Assembly (NCBI GenBank): GCA_020137815.1
Contig: CM035350.1
Coordinates: forward strand, 124,001 to 188,000
Source of the DNA: Hormiphora californensis
Taxonomy: Eukaryota; Ctenophora; Tentaculata; Cydippida; Pleurobrachiidae
Reading direction: 5' to 3'
Length of the DNA: 64,000 nucleotides
Part shown: positions 34,013-45,129 of the stretch, piece by piece
Layout of the letters: the number at the start of each line of letters is the position of its first letter
Numbering within the stretch: the stretch's first letter is position 1
Translations under genes and position numbers: made by a program
Notes under the pieces: generated by a model
Seen by the model: the letters and a program-made list of their open reading frames with translations, nothing else
What the model was told of the DNA's origin: nothing
Database searches by the model: none

Positions 34013-35468
34013 TGCCCGGCATGGATGATGTTTTTAGCACGCACGTGCTAAAAAGATCATTCAGGGTTTAGAAATCAGCAGATTGTGTAGTTAACTAAAA
34101 GTGTCCGTCCATCCGTCCGTCCGTCCGTCACGGACAACGCCTAACAACAATACTGCTCCTTCATAAAACTTTCATCTCACGCTTCGTTGATTCAACAAAG
34201 GTTGATTTCGGACACTATGATCACGTCTGCTGATGAAGCGCCACACTTTACCACACTCAGCAGTCAGCACCAATAACTATCATCGATATTGAACATGGGT
34301 TAAAAATACTGCAAAATAACACCACGTTATGACATAACAATTTGTACATTGATAGATATATAAATATAAAATTAACCATGATAATTAATTCAATCATGAT
34401 AACTGTCATAATCCTCCGCTGTGATCCGCTGTGAGTAATGACACACACAAGTGAAGAGCTTGGCTGGTCGTAGATCTTAATGTCCGCTTCAGACTCCCAC
34501 TCAAACGCTGCAAAATAGTTGGGTTAGTTTCTACCGAGGCGGGACAGAGATGGAGGTAAAAGAATGTTAACAGTGTTCTTCCAATCCCGCACCTGTGTTT
34601 TCGCAGGTCGAGTTCTTATCTCCCCTTGCATATGGTAGAAAATGGAAAGTAAGAAATTTATACCAAAAAGATGACTATTTGATAAAACGACAAAAAGATG
34701 AAATACTGATACAAAATGCGAGTGTCTGCACCCGCACGACTGGGTTAGTAAGGGTCTGTCCAGTTCTGTCTGGGCCAGAGCAGCTGATCCACGAAGCTGC
34801 AGCTGTATTGCCCGCTTCGTACCGCGAGCTAACATACTCTTGCCTCAACAAGCAGGGAACAACGGATTCATCCTTTGAGCTTCGGACTCAATGTACCTCT
34901 ATACTCTATAGTCTATATTCCATGTACCTATATATTCCATGTACCTCTATTGCTCTATACTCTATGTAAGTATGGCAATTGAAGCATTCCGTTTGTCCTT
35001 CCAATATATTCCCTGTAGTTTCGATGGAGTACATGTCACTCGAAAAGTCGGCTACTATTAGGAAGCTTCCTCCTCACTTCTCTTCATCCTGCTTCCCGCT
35101 ATAGTTAGTTACACATAGTTAGCTATGTTGTCCGTTATTGACAACCATTCTTCATCTGCGTCACCGTGGTTTCAAGCTTCACCTCGCCACATGTAGCTCA
35201 AATCAATCTCTTCTGCTCCGCAGACAGATTGGTGGGGAAGCACGTCTGGAGCATGGGAGGTCATTATAACAAGTAAAAACACGGGTACATGTTCGAACAT
35301 TTCGGGGTTGTGTAAACGACTTATAACCTCTATAACAGTTATTGTAGTGCTACAATAACTGTTATAGAGGTTATAAGTCATGTATCTATATTCTATGTAA
35401 GTTATATGGCAATTGACGCTTGCCTTCCAATGTATTATATATGTTCCCTATATAGTTTCGATGTCATG

Positions 35469-35819
35469 TCACTCGACAAGTCGGCTACTATTAATTGAAA
35501 CTGCCATATTGGTAAGACTACTGTCAAGTTTTCCGTTCGGGCCGTACTTTGTTACCACAAATTCTAGACCATTGTGAGTCTTTCTACCCTCCACAATCCA
35601 AGTAGAATCGTTGACTTGATGGCTGCTGGTTTGTGTTGCCACCTTGGCGAAATCCTTTGCTAATCGGTGGAAAGTTACCTGGTTCGGTTTTATTTCGGTA
35701 ACAGTTGGAGGTCCGAGGTAGCTATCTTCAATCGCAACCTCAGCTTCAATCGTAAATTTTTTCCCTGCCCGGGTGAATGCCCGAAGGGCATTCACCCGGA
35801 TGATGTTTTTAGCACGCAC
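35469..35819 (-). pseudogene. MATH gene 3' fragment, array unit 2
   Basis: A 116-aa frame. Its first 20 residues come from unit segment C and the rest equal the C-terminal half of the MATH protein (from KFTIEAEVAIEDSYLGPP onward). The MATH fold's first strands are missing, so it is not functional as a MATH domain. Confidence 0.8.
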
Positions 35820-37243
35820 GTGCTAAAAAGATCATTCAGGGTTTAGAAATCAGCAGATTGTGTAGTTAACTAAAAGTGTCCGTCCATCCGTCCGTCCGTC
35901 CGTCACGGACAACGCCTAACAACAATACTGCTCCTTCATAAAACTTTCATCTCACGCTTCGTTGATTCAACAAAGGTTGATTTCGGACACTATGATCACG
36001 TCTGCTGATGAAGCGCCACACTTTACCACACTCAGCAGTCAGCACCAATAACTATCATCGATATTGAACATGGGTTAAAAATACTGCAAAATAACACCAC
36101 GTTATGACATAACAATTTGTACATTGATAGATATATAAATATAAAATTAACCATGATAATTAATTCAATCATGATAACTGTCATAATCCTCCGCTGTGAT
36201 CCGCTGTGAGTAATGACACACACAAGTGAAGAGCTTGGCTGGTCGTAGATCTTAATGTCCGCTTCAGACTCCCACTCAAACGCTGCAAAATAGTTGGGTT
36301 AGTTTCTACCGAGGCGGGACAGAGATGGAGGTAAAAGAATGTTAACAGTGTTCTTCCAATCCCGCACCTGTGTTTTCGCAGGTCGAGTTCTTATCTCCCC
36401 TTGCATATGGTAGAAAATGGAAAGTAAGAAATTTATACCAAAAAGATGACTATTTGATAAAACGACAAAAAGATGAAATACTGATACAAAATGCGAGTGT
36501 CTGCACCCGCACGACTGGGTTAGTAAGGGTCTGTCCAGTTCTGTCTGGGCCAGAGCAGCTGATCCACGAAGCTGCAGCTGTATTGCCCGCTTCGTACCGC
36601 GAGCTAACATACTCTTGCCTCAACAAGCAGGGAACAACGGATTCATCCTTTGAGCTTCGGACTCAATGTACCTCTATACTCTATAGTCTATATTCCATGT
36701 ACCTATATATTCCATGTACCTCTATTGCTCTATACTCTATGTAAGTATGGCAATTGAAGCATTCCGTTTGTCCTTCCAATATATTCCCTGTAGTTTCGAT
36801 GGAGTACATGTCACTCGAAAAGTCGGCTACTATTAGGAAGCTTCCTCCTCACTTCTCTTCATCCTGCTTCCCGCTATAGTTAGTTACACATAGTTAGCTA
36901 TGTTGTCCGTTATTGACAACCATTCTTCATCTGCGCCACCGTGGTTTCAAGCTTCACCTCGCCACATGTAGCTCAAATCAATCTCTTCTGCTCCGCAGAC
37001 AGATTGGTGGGGAAGCACGTCTGGAGCATGGGAGGTCATTATAACAAGTAAAAACACGGGTACATGTTCGAACATTTCGGGGTTGTGCAAACGACTTATA
37101 ACCTCTATAACAGTTATTGTAGTGCTACAATAACTGTTATAGAGGTTATAAGTCATGTATCTATATTCTATGTAAGTTATATGGCAATTGACGCTTGCCT
37201 TCCAATGTATTATATATGTTCCCTATATAGTTTCGATGTCATG

Positions 37244-37852
37244 TCACTCGACAAGTCGGCTACTATTAATTGAAACTGCCATATTGGTAAGACTACTGTC
37301 AAGTTTTCCGTTCGGGCCGTACTTTCTTACCACAAATTCTAGACCCTTGTCAGTCTTTCTACCCTCCACAATCCAAGTAGAACCATTGGCTTGATGACTG
37401 CTGGTTTGTGTTGTCACCTTGGCGAAATCTTTAGCTAATCGGTGGAAAGTCACCTGGTTCGGCTTTACTTCAGCAACAGTTGGAGGTCCGAGGTAGCTAT
37501 CTTCAATCGCAACCTCAGCTTCAATCGTAAATTTTTCCAATTTATTTATGTTTGCTAGTGGCTCGAACCATTGACCCCATCCCCGATGATCACTCTTTGA
37601 AAACTTTCTTACAAAATCTGTTACCTTCGTTCCTGTTGTAACGTTGGTAAAGGAATAAGAAATTGAGCACATCCACTCCTTTGTGGAACGCATAGGTGTA
37701 CAGCAAAGAAAGGCATAAACAAACTCGCCATCCAACTGCAATGCAATATTCCATAAAAAACCTTGAAGTAGAGTGGCATCACTGTTAACAGTAGTTTCTT
37801 TGCAGAGTGAAGATGCTGTGAAATCTGCGGAGATGGTGGTGGTAGTTGTCAT
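37244..37852 (-). CDS. MATH (meprin/TRAF homology)-domain protein, probably 3'-truncated
   Basis: 202 aa. A Thr-rich start is followed by a MATH domain at about 27-117 with family hallmarks: an opening GFLWNIALQL, the central CTPMRSTKEWMCSISYSF, DHRGWGQW (89-95), and the closing KFTIEAEVAI. MATH domains bind short peptides; in MATH-BTB proteins they bring substrates to Cullin-3 ubiquitin ligases. Residues 118-196 may be the start of a second domain. The last six residues and the stop come from array segment A, so the native 3' end is missing. The ATG at 37852 is preceded by a good 3' splice site (TTTTCAG, about 37864-37870 reversed), which suggests a 5' untranslated exon upstream. It may be a pseudogene in practice. 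Confidence 0.75.
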   Translation of the reverse strand: MTTTTTISADFTASSLCKETTVNSDATLLQGFLWNIALQLDGEFVYAFLCCTPMRSTKEWMCSISYSFTNVTTGTKVTDFVRKFSKSDHRGWGQWFEPLANINKLEKFTIEAEVAIEDSYLGPPTVAEVKPNQVTFHRLAKDFAKVTTQTSSHQANGSTWIVEGRKTDKGLEFVVRKYGPNGKLDSSLTNMAVSINSSRLVE

Positions 37853-37899
37853 ACTGGACCTAGCTGAAAAGGGAATAAGTGTGTGAGATCTGAGAAACT

Positions 37900-38254
37900 C
37901 ATTTAGGGAGGGAGAGACGGTGGATTTGGGGGCTTTACATACAAGAAAAAGAGATTATGTATTAGAAACAACAAGTTCATTTAGAAGGAGAGGTAGGGAA
38001 TTTGTGGGGTAGGGCATGGATCAGTGAGTACTGAGTACAACAATCAACTTTAAAAAAAATGTAATAATAAAAAGTATACTTGGAATAGTTTCTACGTTTG
38101 AGACCCCTGAAAATAAAATCCCTTGGATATCTTTGGCTGTATCATAAATTTGACAATTGACTGTTCTTAGATTGGATTCCTAAGTAGGATATTCTTCCCT
38201 AAATCCCCTGATACACGCTCTGCTGAGTATGGGGTATTAATCTTCCTCCTTACT
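37900..38254. other. No gene recognised
   Basis: Probable intron or 5' flank of the MATH gene; nothing specific seen. Confidence 0.35.
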
Positions 38255-38880
38255 TCTCTTCATCCTGCTTCCCACTATGGAATAGTTGTGTTGTCCGTTA
38301 TTGACAACCATTCGAGACTGTTATAATAAAACTTACATTTAAATTTTAATGTTTTTGATTTGTAAAACTTACGTTTATGAGTTTCTACAATTTGATCAAT
38401 TCTTTCCCATTCTTTCGTCAAGTGCTCTTAGCTGATGATCGTTAATAACAATGTCCCATTAGCTATCGCTGCTTCACATTGGTCCAGGGCCCTGCAGGGT
38501 TGTCGTGTCCCTTCCAATCACGTGCTTCTAAAAAAAGTTTAGTCACAAATTCACAAATTCGACACAGTACCGGGCGTGTAAACGACAGCCATTCAACATG
38601 GTCGGGGCGGGGTGGTAATTCAATTGACAAAGGAAACTAAGGTGTTATCCATAGCTGGCGAGTGCTAATAAGGGGGCGAGGTAACTGCGATCATGTCTTT
38701 TGTTTGTTTCCCTCTACATTGCAAATGATATTAATATAAGTCAATAAATAAATAAATATAGCAATAGTTCGACTCCTTAATACACCGTTGCGGTGTCTGA
38801 CAATTACTTTCCTTATAGTTTATGTACAATATCTTTGCTCTTATTACCAACTGAGTGGCAAGTGCTAAATAATTCCGGCG
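38255..38880 (+). repeat. Diverged direct copy of 10130-10775
   Basis: Same block order as the 10-kb copy. It opens with the CTTCATCCTGCTTCCCACTA block, which also occurs near 9150, 11310 and in every A segment. Confidence 0.8.
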
Positions 38881-40098
38881 TTATTACCGTCTCCCTGGCT
38901 GTGCTCGTAATTTTTCCGTTGTTGCGACACGTCAGGGATTCAAAAGTAGCTAGGTGGTCCCTCCTTGGCACCGGTCCGAAACTCCCTTCAGTAACGATGT
39001 GGCTATTTTGGTAGATGCTCCTTCCTACAATCTATCAAATAAGTGGTATGTTGGTTGAGTACTGTCGCTGCTCCTGCACTGAAATAGTTTATCATATGTT
39101 ATAAAGTACGCCTGAGTACGACTTTTTATAGTTATAAAAGAGCCAACACCATCGAATTTTTTAATTCGACAGTGTTTTTCGTACAATGGTCATTTCGTTT
39201 CTCTTTGTTCTCCTTTGGGTGGGGGCTCTTTCCTGCGGGCATCCTGAGGGCACGTCCTTGTACAGGTCAAGGTGGGGTACCGTCCTGTCGTAGGGGTATT
39301 GCAATGGATTGTTTCTGAGACTGCTCCAGTTGAATGTAACCGCCGGCTCAGGGGTGTCGTCCTCGGAACAAATCAGTTGTCCCAATGTTCAATTAGTCCC
39401 TGGGTTAGTCTCTGGGTTCAGATGTCAGTTTCCTTCTTCAAACACAGTGTTTTTATAATCTTCTATGTATCAGCCTTTTTTATGTCTTCATCGTTCCTAT
39501 ATTTATCAGGCTTTATCAATTATGTTATAGATTTGTTATTTATCGCTTCTTTCTCGATTGCACTGCCTGCTATGGCCGAAGTAGCCGCACGCCTTGCAAT
39601 AGATAATCTGTTGTTGTTTGGGTACAATCATCCCATAATATTTAGAATACACGTGTATCACGCAGTCTGCACATCTCTTCTTGCCCCTGGTGGTAAAGTC
39701 CCTAAATGGCAGAATAGCCGAATCACTATACATACTAGGGCCGATTAATCACTGACTCAAAACTTTGAGTTTTTAACTATTTGGACCTCACTATACGGTG
39801 TTTCTTCACAATCATTGTTCGGGTGGCTATTTTTATAATGTTCTGGTATGTTGCCAATGAATAGCTTTGCAGTTCGGGATAGAGCATGGCTCGATTTTTT
39901 CAGTGTTTCTGATGTGTCTATACATATAATCTAGTTTTGACTCAAGAAACCGCCGATCCTGTCATTCGTTATTGGTCTCCGGAATGTCCCGGTGTTTTAG
40001 CATTACATTTATATACAAGGTGGGCCACGGATTGTTAGTAAGGGTTAGCGAGGTGTGACGTAAAAACGGTGATAGTTGTGAGAATAATGTATATACAT
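38881..40098. other. No gene recognised
   Basis: A 158-aa plus-strand frame (39272-39748) and shorter ones show no recognisable domain. GTTTTAGCATT and TATCAATTATGTTATAG words recur at about 2700-2755, 5695-5760 and 39500-39540, which hints at one more old dispersed repeat. Confidence 0.3.
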
Positions 40099-40100
40099 TA

Positions 40101-41060
40101 GAGCAAAAACTAATTTAAATTAGTTCGCCAGAAAGGTGGCCCATTTTGAACTTACTCCTTCATTTCCGTCACCTTTGAGTTGAGGCTTCAAAGACATTGA
40201 GGTATCCGTAAACTTTTCCGCCTACAACTCAAAGGTGACGGAAATGAAGGAGTAAGTTCAAAATGGGCCACCTTTCTGGCGAACTAATTTAGGGTAAGCT
40301 GGGGTAAAAGTGGCCCACTTTTAACGTTTTAGGTTCTAAAATACGCAATTTATACAACAGGAAGAAAAAATTATATAGGCTATCCAATGAAACCTTTTCC
40401 TTTCAGCCGAGCTAAATTTTAATATCTACAAGTTTTATTTAATGGGTTAATTAATCAATTCAAATAATTTGGTGAGGCGTTTTTTGGAAAATTTGCACCG
40501 GGGCAAAGTGGCCCAAGCCAATAGCATTGCTCGATTTTATCACGTGCCTGGTGTTGTTAGACGAAACGATCAAATTAGGGGCAAAGTGGCCCATGTTCTG
40601 CACCGGAACATGGGCCACTTTGCCCCTAATTTGACCGTCTGGACTACATTTTTGTGCATTCCAATGTCACGTGGTATTGCAGGCGCCATTTCATTGGTCC
40701 TAGAGGTGGGCCAATTTGCCCCAGACCGGACCACTTTGCCCCGGAGAGTGGGCCATATTCGCCCCGATTTCACTTTATTGACAATTAAGACAACAAAAAT
40801 GCCAATTTCTTCAAAAATTTTATACCACGTTTTAGAGAATTATAAAGCCTAACTGGCAATTTTTGCAAAATTAAAATCAGCCAACCCAAACAGAAATGAC
40901 AGCAGTTTTAAAGCGAAAATTCGGAACAGAACGAGCAGGTCTCCGCTGGAGAAAAAGTCACGTGACCACATGTAATAACTAGGGCCACTTTGCCCCATAC
41001 ATGGGCCACTTTACCCCGCGGGCCATTTCACCCCAGCTTACCCTAAATTAGTTTTTGCTC
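40101..41060. mobile_element. 206-bp perfect foldback MITE (TA duplication), split by a second element
   Basis: The left arm, 40101-40182, is 82 bp. The right arm is 40225-40291 plus 41046-41060, also 82 bp, and the arms match at all 82 positions once the 752-bp insert and one TA are removed. The ends are GAGCAAAAACTAATT and its mirror. TA flanks it at 40099-40100 and 41061-41062. The loop is 42 bp. There is no coding capacity. Confidence 0.93.
40292..41043. mobile_element. 752-bp TIR element (GGGTAAGCTGGGGT) with TA duplication
   Basis: The ends are GGGTAAGCTGGGGT and ACCCCAGCTTACCC. The TA dinucleotides at 40290-40291 and 41044-41045 are a single TA in the intact arm. The interior repeats GGGGCAAAGTGGCCCATG many times in both orientations, including a hairpin with 29-bp perfect arms (40570-40598 and 40606-40634). 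The 127-aa frame at 40469-40852 contains this repeat and shows no transposase motif, so the copy is non-autonomous. A TA duplication suggests mobilisation by a Tc1/mariner-type or other TA-specific transposase (inference). Confidence 0.9.
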
Positions 41061-41063
41061 TAA

Positions 41064-41880
41064 ATGTGTACTCTTTTTTTGGTCGTTTGAGGTCATTTAT
41101 GACCTCAAACAACTAAGCTAATTGTCAACTAAAGTGTTCAAATGTAATTCAAATGTATCCTGGGTTGTAGGAAACTGATTTGACGAAATTTTCCAAATTC
41201 GACGTCGTTTTGACGACGACGTAAAAGATTATGACAGACTATTCGGCCAATGAAGCACTAAACGTGTGAAAAGTTTTAAAGGCCATGGTAGTCAAGAACT
41301 GAAGTGATTGCACGAAATGCGAGTTTTTATGTGGATTTTCACATCAAATTTTTGAGTTCCGACGCGTTTTAAGGTCTAACAAGAATTATTGCATTATGTA
41401 TTCATAATGCTGTGTTTCCCTGCCCTACCGTTTCACATGTCAGTGACATTGTCACTGCCAACAGGATCAAGGCTTGGTCATAATGTAATGTGAGATGCAT
41501 ACGATCTAGCTGTCAGTATACTTCTCAGTTCTCACATAGCTTAGAGTTAGCTAACTCCCAATCACATGACACTTGCTAACCAGCTTTTGACATTCCAACT
41601 TAACTACTTATCTAACATCTCACACTCGTCTCGCAAGATGAAAATGTGTATGTAACACGCGAAACGCGCGGCAGAGCATTTCATGTTTTGTTGAGTGACG
41701 TGCGCACACACGTCCATCAAACTGTGGTCGGTGTCAATGAGGTGTTTGATGAAGGAGTAGCTCGTCACTGTGCGCGCGGCTCTAGTTGCTACACCGTTGC
41801 CCTCGCAACGAAAGTGTGACCAAAAAATGTCCCTCTACCGATTAGTTAGTATACCAAAATGTCGTTTTCGAATTCTAACC
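41064..41880. other. No gene recognised
   Basis: AT-rich DNA. Around 41380-41425 it shares GTATTCATAATGC and GTGTTTCCCTGCC with 6590-6615 inside the G-tract foldback. Confidence 0.35.
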
Positions 41881-41886
41881 CTGCTA

Positions 41887-41952
41887 TGCCTTTTTACAAA
41901 GTAAAAAGGCATCCGGGTGAATGCCTTCGGCATTCACCCGGGCAGGGAAAAA
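41887..41952. repeat. Double hairpin, CCCGGGTGAATGCC family
   Basis: Two adjacent hairpins: TGCCTTTTTAC / GTAAAAAGGCA (loop AAA) and CCGGGTGAATGCC / GGCATTCACCCGG (loop TTC), followed by GCAGGGAAAAAA. Relatives are at 885-932 and 35758-35803. Confidence 0.7.
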
Positions 41953-42467
41953 ATGACACGTTAGAGAAAATCGCATAACAGTATATGAAAGTTCAGACAA
42001 TTTGCCACTAACGATTTATAGTCAAATCAGGAATCAGAATACGTCTTGAGGGTGTCAGAGGCGTTTGAAAATATTTGGTCAGAGATTTTTCAATGACGTC
42101 ACTTTCTGACGTCATTACGCCCATCATAGTGGACATTTTCACTCGAAACCTTAACTAATGCATGCCCCGAACGATTTGCTAACGGATAAAACTCGGTTCA
42201 AGTTTCTAGCTAGCATGGTTCCCCAGTGTCAAAGTTCGTGTATCCCGGGATCCTGGCTGCTAGTCAATTTTTTCGCCAAGATATCTAGTCAATTTTCTAA
42301 AATGGGAAATTATAGTGAGACTATGGTATATTTACTGTTGTAGCACATTAAAAGAAACTATGTAAATAGGGATGACAAACTTCAAATCACCATCTATGTA
42401 TTTTCTCTAATTTACAGAACATTGTTTTCTCTGATTTTCACCAATCACCATCTCCATTCTTACATTT

Positions 42468-42540
42468 TCCATCAGTGGTGTAGTGGTTACACCATGGACT
42501 CTCACCCCGATCGTCTGGGTTCGAATCCGGATGGGGTGAT
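42468..42540 (+). tRNA. tRNA-Glu-like sequence (CTC), probably a pseudogene or SINE head
   Basis: An A-box-like TGGTGTAGTGG and B-box-like GGTTCGAATCC are spaced as in a tRNA, and CTCTCAC resembles the tRNA-Glu(CTC) anticodon loop. The acceptor and anticodon stems do not pair properly, and the 3' end GGGGTGA instead pairs with TCACCCC in the middle. Not a functional tRNA as read by eye. Confidence 0.45.
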
Positions 42541-42830
42541 TTGGCTTACTTTTTAATTTCATGATTTTTCTCTCTCTATATTCATTCTAGTGTGTTGTAA
42601 CATGACACTGATATCATCACAATATCATAGAAGAACGCTCGTCAGTGCATATATGTGTGAGATCTCTCATTGATGCCAGAATCTCTAGTCGGTAAAGAGG
42701 GAGCCTAGGAGGTATCCTGTGCTAGTCATGGATCCCGCCGCGCATGATAAGCTAATTGCTGAAAAGTCATGCTTTGTAGACTAGAGATCCAAACATTATA
42801 TAGAGCGCTGAATAGTGAAACTGGCACAAA

Positions 42831-42900
42831 GGGTGGTGGTCGAGTGGTACAATTCTCGCCTGCCAAGCGGGCGACGCGGGTTCGATCCCCGGGATTGACA
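42831..42900 (+). tRNA. tRNA-Gly-like sequence (GCC), probably a pseudogene
   Basis: TGGTCGAGTGGTACAATTCT, CGCCTGCCAAGCGGG and GGGTTCGATCCCCGG closely resemble metazoan tRNA-Gly(GCC) from the D arm to the T arm (4 of 5 T-stem pairs). The acceptor arms (AGGGTGG versus GATTGAC) do not pair, so it is a relic or the head of a short retroposon. Confidence 0.55.
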
Positions 42901-43229
42901 AACATCCTAGAAATTTTTTTTAAATTTTTTAAAAATGTAACCCTTTGTTACTATACAATAATCTAGTTATTTAATCAATTTGTTGAAACTTAATTATTAG
43001 AAGAGAAAATTTTTTTTCCTTCCTAGTCAAATTTTGTAAAAAAAATCACGATCGTCGTCAGATTGAGATACTTTGACACTGGGCCCCCCAGTGTTATAAG
43101 TTTTCACTTATAACACCCCCAGTGTTATAAGTTTTCACTTATAACACCCCCCAGTGATACATGAAAACTTATAACACCGCTGCACTTCGAACTCCTTACT
43201 CCACTGTTTCTGTCACACTTAGAAAGATA

Positions 43230-44155
43230 GGTAAGTCGGAAGAACGTGTCCGTTTGTCTTATGAGGCCTCATGAGGCGCCTCATGAGACCTCATGAGGCA
43301 CTCATGAGGCCTCATGAGACATTTTCAGCTGTTTTAGTGCCTCATGAGGCCTCATGAGACACTGCTCATGAGGCCTCATGAGACATGTGCCTCATCCCGA
43401 CTTTGTTTTGATGTCTCATGAGGCCTCATGAGCAGTTTTGACATGAGACATGTCTCATGAGGCATATCTCATGATACCTTAAAGTTAGTATAGCTATAGG
43501 ATTAGGGTTAGGGTTAGGGTTAGAGTTAGGAGTACGAACCTAACCACTAAGCCCTAACCACTAAGCCTAGGGGTTAACCCCAACCAATAGGCGTAGGCCT
43601 AGAAGTCTATCCTTAACCCTAACACTAACCCTAACCTTAATCCTAATACCAACCTAAAGTTACTAGTTAGGGTTAGGATTAGTGTTTGGGTTAAAGATTG
43701 AACCCTAGGCCTTGGACCTAGGTTTATCATATTGTCATAAAAGTTTGGGGTTAACCCCTAGGCCTAGTGGTTAGGCTCATACCCCTAACTGGAACCGAAA
43801 CCCGGTGCTAACTCTAACCCTAGCCTTAACCATATGGCTATACTAACTCTAAGGTGTCATGAGGTATGCCTCATGAGGCCTCATGAGACATGCCTCATGT
43901 CAAAACTGCTCATGAGGCCTCATGAGACATCAAAACAAAGTCGGGATGAGGCACATGTCTCATGAGGCCTCATGAGCAGTGTCTCATGAGGCCTCATGAG
44001 TGCCTCATGAGTGCCTCATGAGGCCTCATGAGGCACTAAAACAGCTGAAAATGTCTCATGAGGCCTCATGAGGCGCCTCATGAGTGCCTCATGAGGTCTC
44101 ATGAGGCGCCTCATGAGGCCTCATGAGACAAACGGACACGTTCTTCCGACTTACC
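43230..44155. mobile_element. 926-bp CATGAG foldback with 8-bp TSD and telomere-like core
   Basis: The terminal inverted repeats begin GGTAAGTCGGAAGAACGTG. The arms are about 290 bp of CTCATGAGGCCTCATGAG words. The core (about 43500-43830) carries TTAGGG-type repeats on one side and CCCTAA-type on the other. The 8-bp duplication GAAAGATA is at 43222-43229 and 44156-44163. The other arm of the enclosing nest (near 46680) has the target without the insert. An 8-bp TSD is typical of hAT-type transposases (inference). Confidence 0.9.
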
Positions 44156-44179
44156 GAAAGATAAGCGTGTACGAACACT

Positions 44180-44631
44180 CTCTTTCTTTATGTCACACTC
44201 ACAAGTTGTTGCAGCACCGATATCAAGATAACAGTTACGAACTCCCGGACCCACGTCCCACACATTCTTTATCTCTCTCACTCTCACTAATCTCTCACTC
44301 TCTTTACCTATCTCAGGCGTTATCTTATCTTATACTGATATCTCTGCCTGCTACCATATCATGAATTCGCTCTGATCTATTGTTACGCCCTAAAGTGTCT
44401 CTCACTCTTGTTTTAAAAATTTTACAATGCAATTTTATTATGCGTAACAATAGAACGAATTCATGATAATTGATAAGGTAGCAGGCAGAGATAAGATAAC
44501 GCCTGATATAGGTACAGAGTGAGAGATAAGTGAGAGTGAGAGAGATAAAGAATGTGTGGGTCCGGGAGTTCGTAACTGTTATCTTGATCTCGGTGCTGCA
44601 ACGGCTTGAGAGTGTGACATAAAGAAAGAGA

Positions 44632-44640
<9 letters not shown>
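44180..44640. mobile_element. Foldback with about 200-bp arms
   Basis: The left arm (about 44185-44387) and right arm (about 44441-44635) are mirror images: TTTATGTCACACTC / GAGTGTGACATAAA, CGATATCAAGATAACAGTTA-type blocks, and GTTACGC / GCGTAAC at the loop. The right arm runs into the GA microsatellite (44627-44741). No TSD could be fixed. Confidence 0.75.
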
Positions 44641-44718
<78 letters not shown>

Positions 44719-44741
44719 GAGAGAGAGAGCTGAGAGAGAGA
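44627..44741 (+). repeat. (GA)n microsatellite
   Basis: About 110 bp, nearly pure. Confidence 0.9.
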
Positions 44742-45129
44742 GGGGGAGTTGGTCCACCTGCCACCACCTCCAATCGGTTTCCCCCGGGCAACGGGGTCAC
44801 ACGGAGTACCTTTTTCCCCATCCCCTTTTCCCCCTGTTCGATTTCCAGGTCCGTGTGGCCGCGGCTGAGCGTGGCTGTGTATCAGAAATACGGAAAAAAA
44901 TCAGAAAATACAAAATACAAAAAAATCTTCTTGGCTAGGCGGCCCACAGTGTATCATGCCAACTACTACGTTCCTACCCCGCCTTCTCCGGCTCAGGGTT
45001 ACCAGTGGAACAGGCATCTTCCAGCCAACTGTGGACCCCCAACGCCCCTTTATCCACTAACCCGCTAACCAATACTGTTTTTGTTCTACTGGCCCCCCTA
45101 ACCCACTTCTTCCATTTTTGATAGGGTTC

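Larger units (their letters stand above)
32804..37268 (+). repeat. Tandem array, 1.75-1.78 kb unit, about 2.5 copies
   Basis: The units start at TAAAAGAATGTTAACAG: 32804, 34557 and 36332 (spacings 1753 and 1775 bp). Each full unit is segment A (about 937 bp), segment B (about 272 bp, a 3' fragment of a MATH gene, minus strand) and segment C (about 545 bp, with a GTCC-rich tract and the palindrome TTTTTAGCACGCACGTGCTA). The third unit has A only and runs into the complete MATH gene. The 22-bp length difference is a hairpin present in unit 2 (35767-35802) and collapsed in unit 1. Units are nearly identical, so the array is recent. The repeated 124-, 103-, 69- and 63-aa frames have no recognisable domains. 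Confidence 0.9.

Noticed and set aside
32842-36744. 124-aa and 103-aa ORFs repeated three times
   Set aside because: They are conserved only because the tandem units are recent copies; the two strands give overlapping frames and neither has a recognisable domain.
39272-39748. A 158-aa ORF with hydrophobic segments
   Set aside because: No recognisable family; it overlaps words shared with other old repeats, and no splice or start evidence supports it.
43500-43680. A chromosome end, suggested by TTAGGG repeats
   Set aside because: The tracts are short, impure and present in both orientations at the centre of a foldback element with TSDs; they are interstitial.
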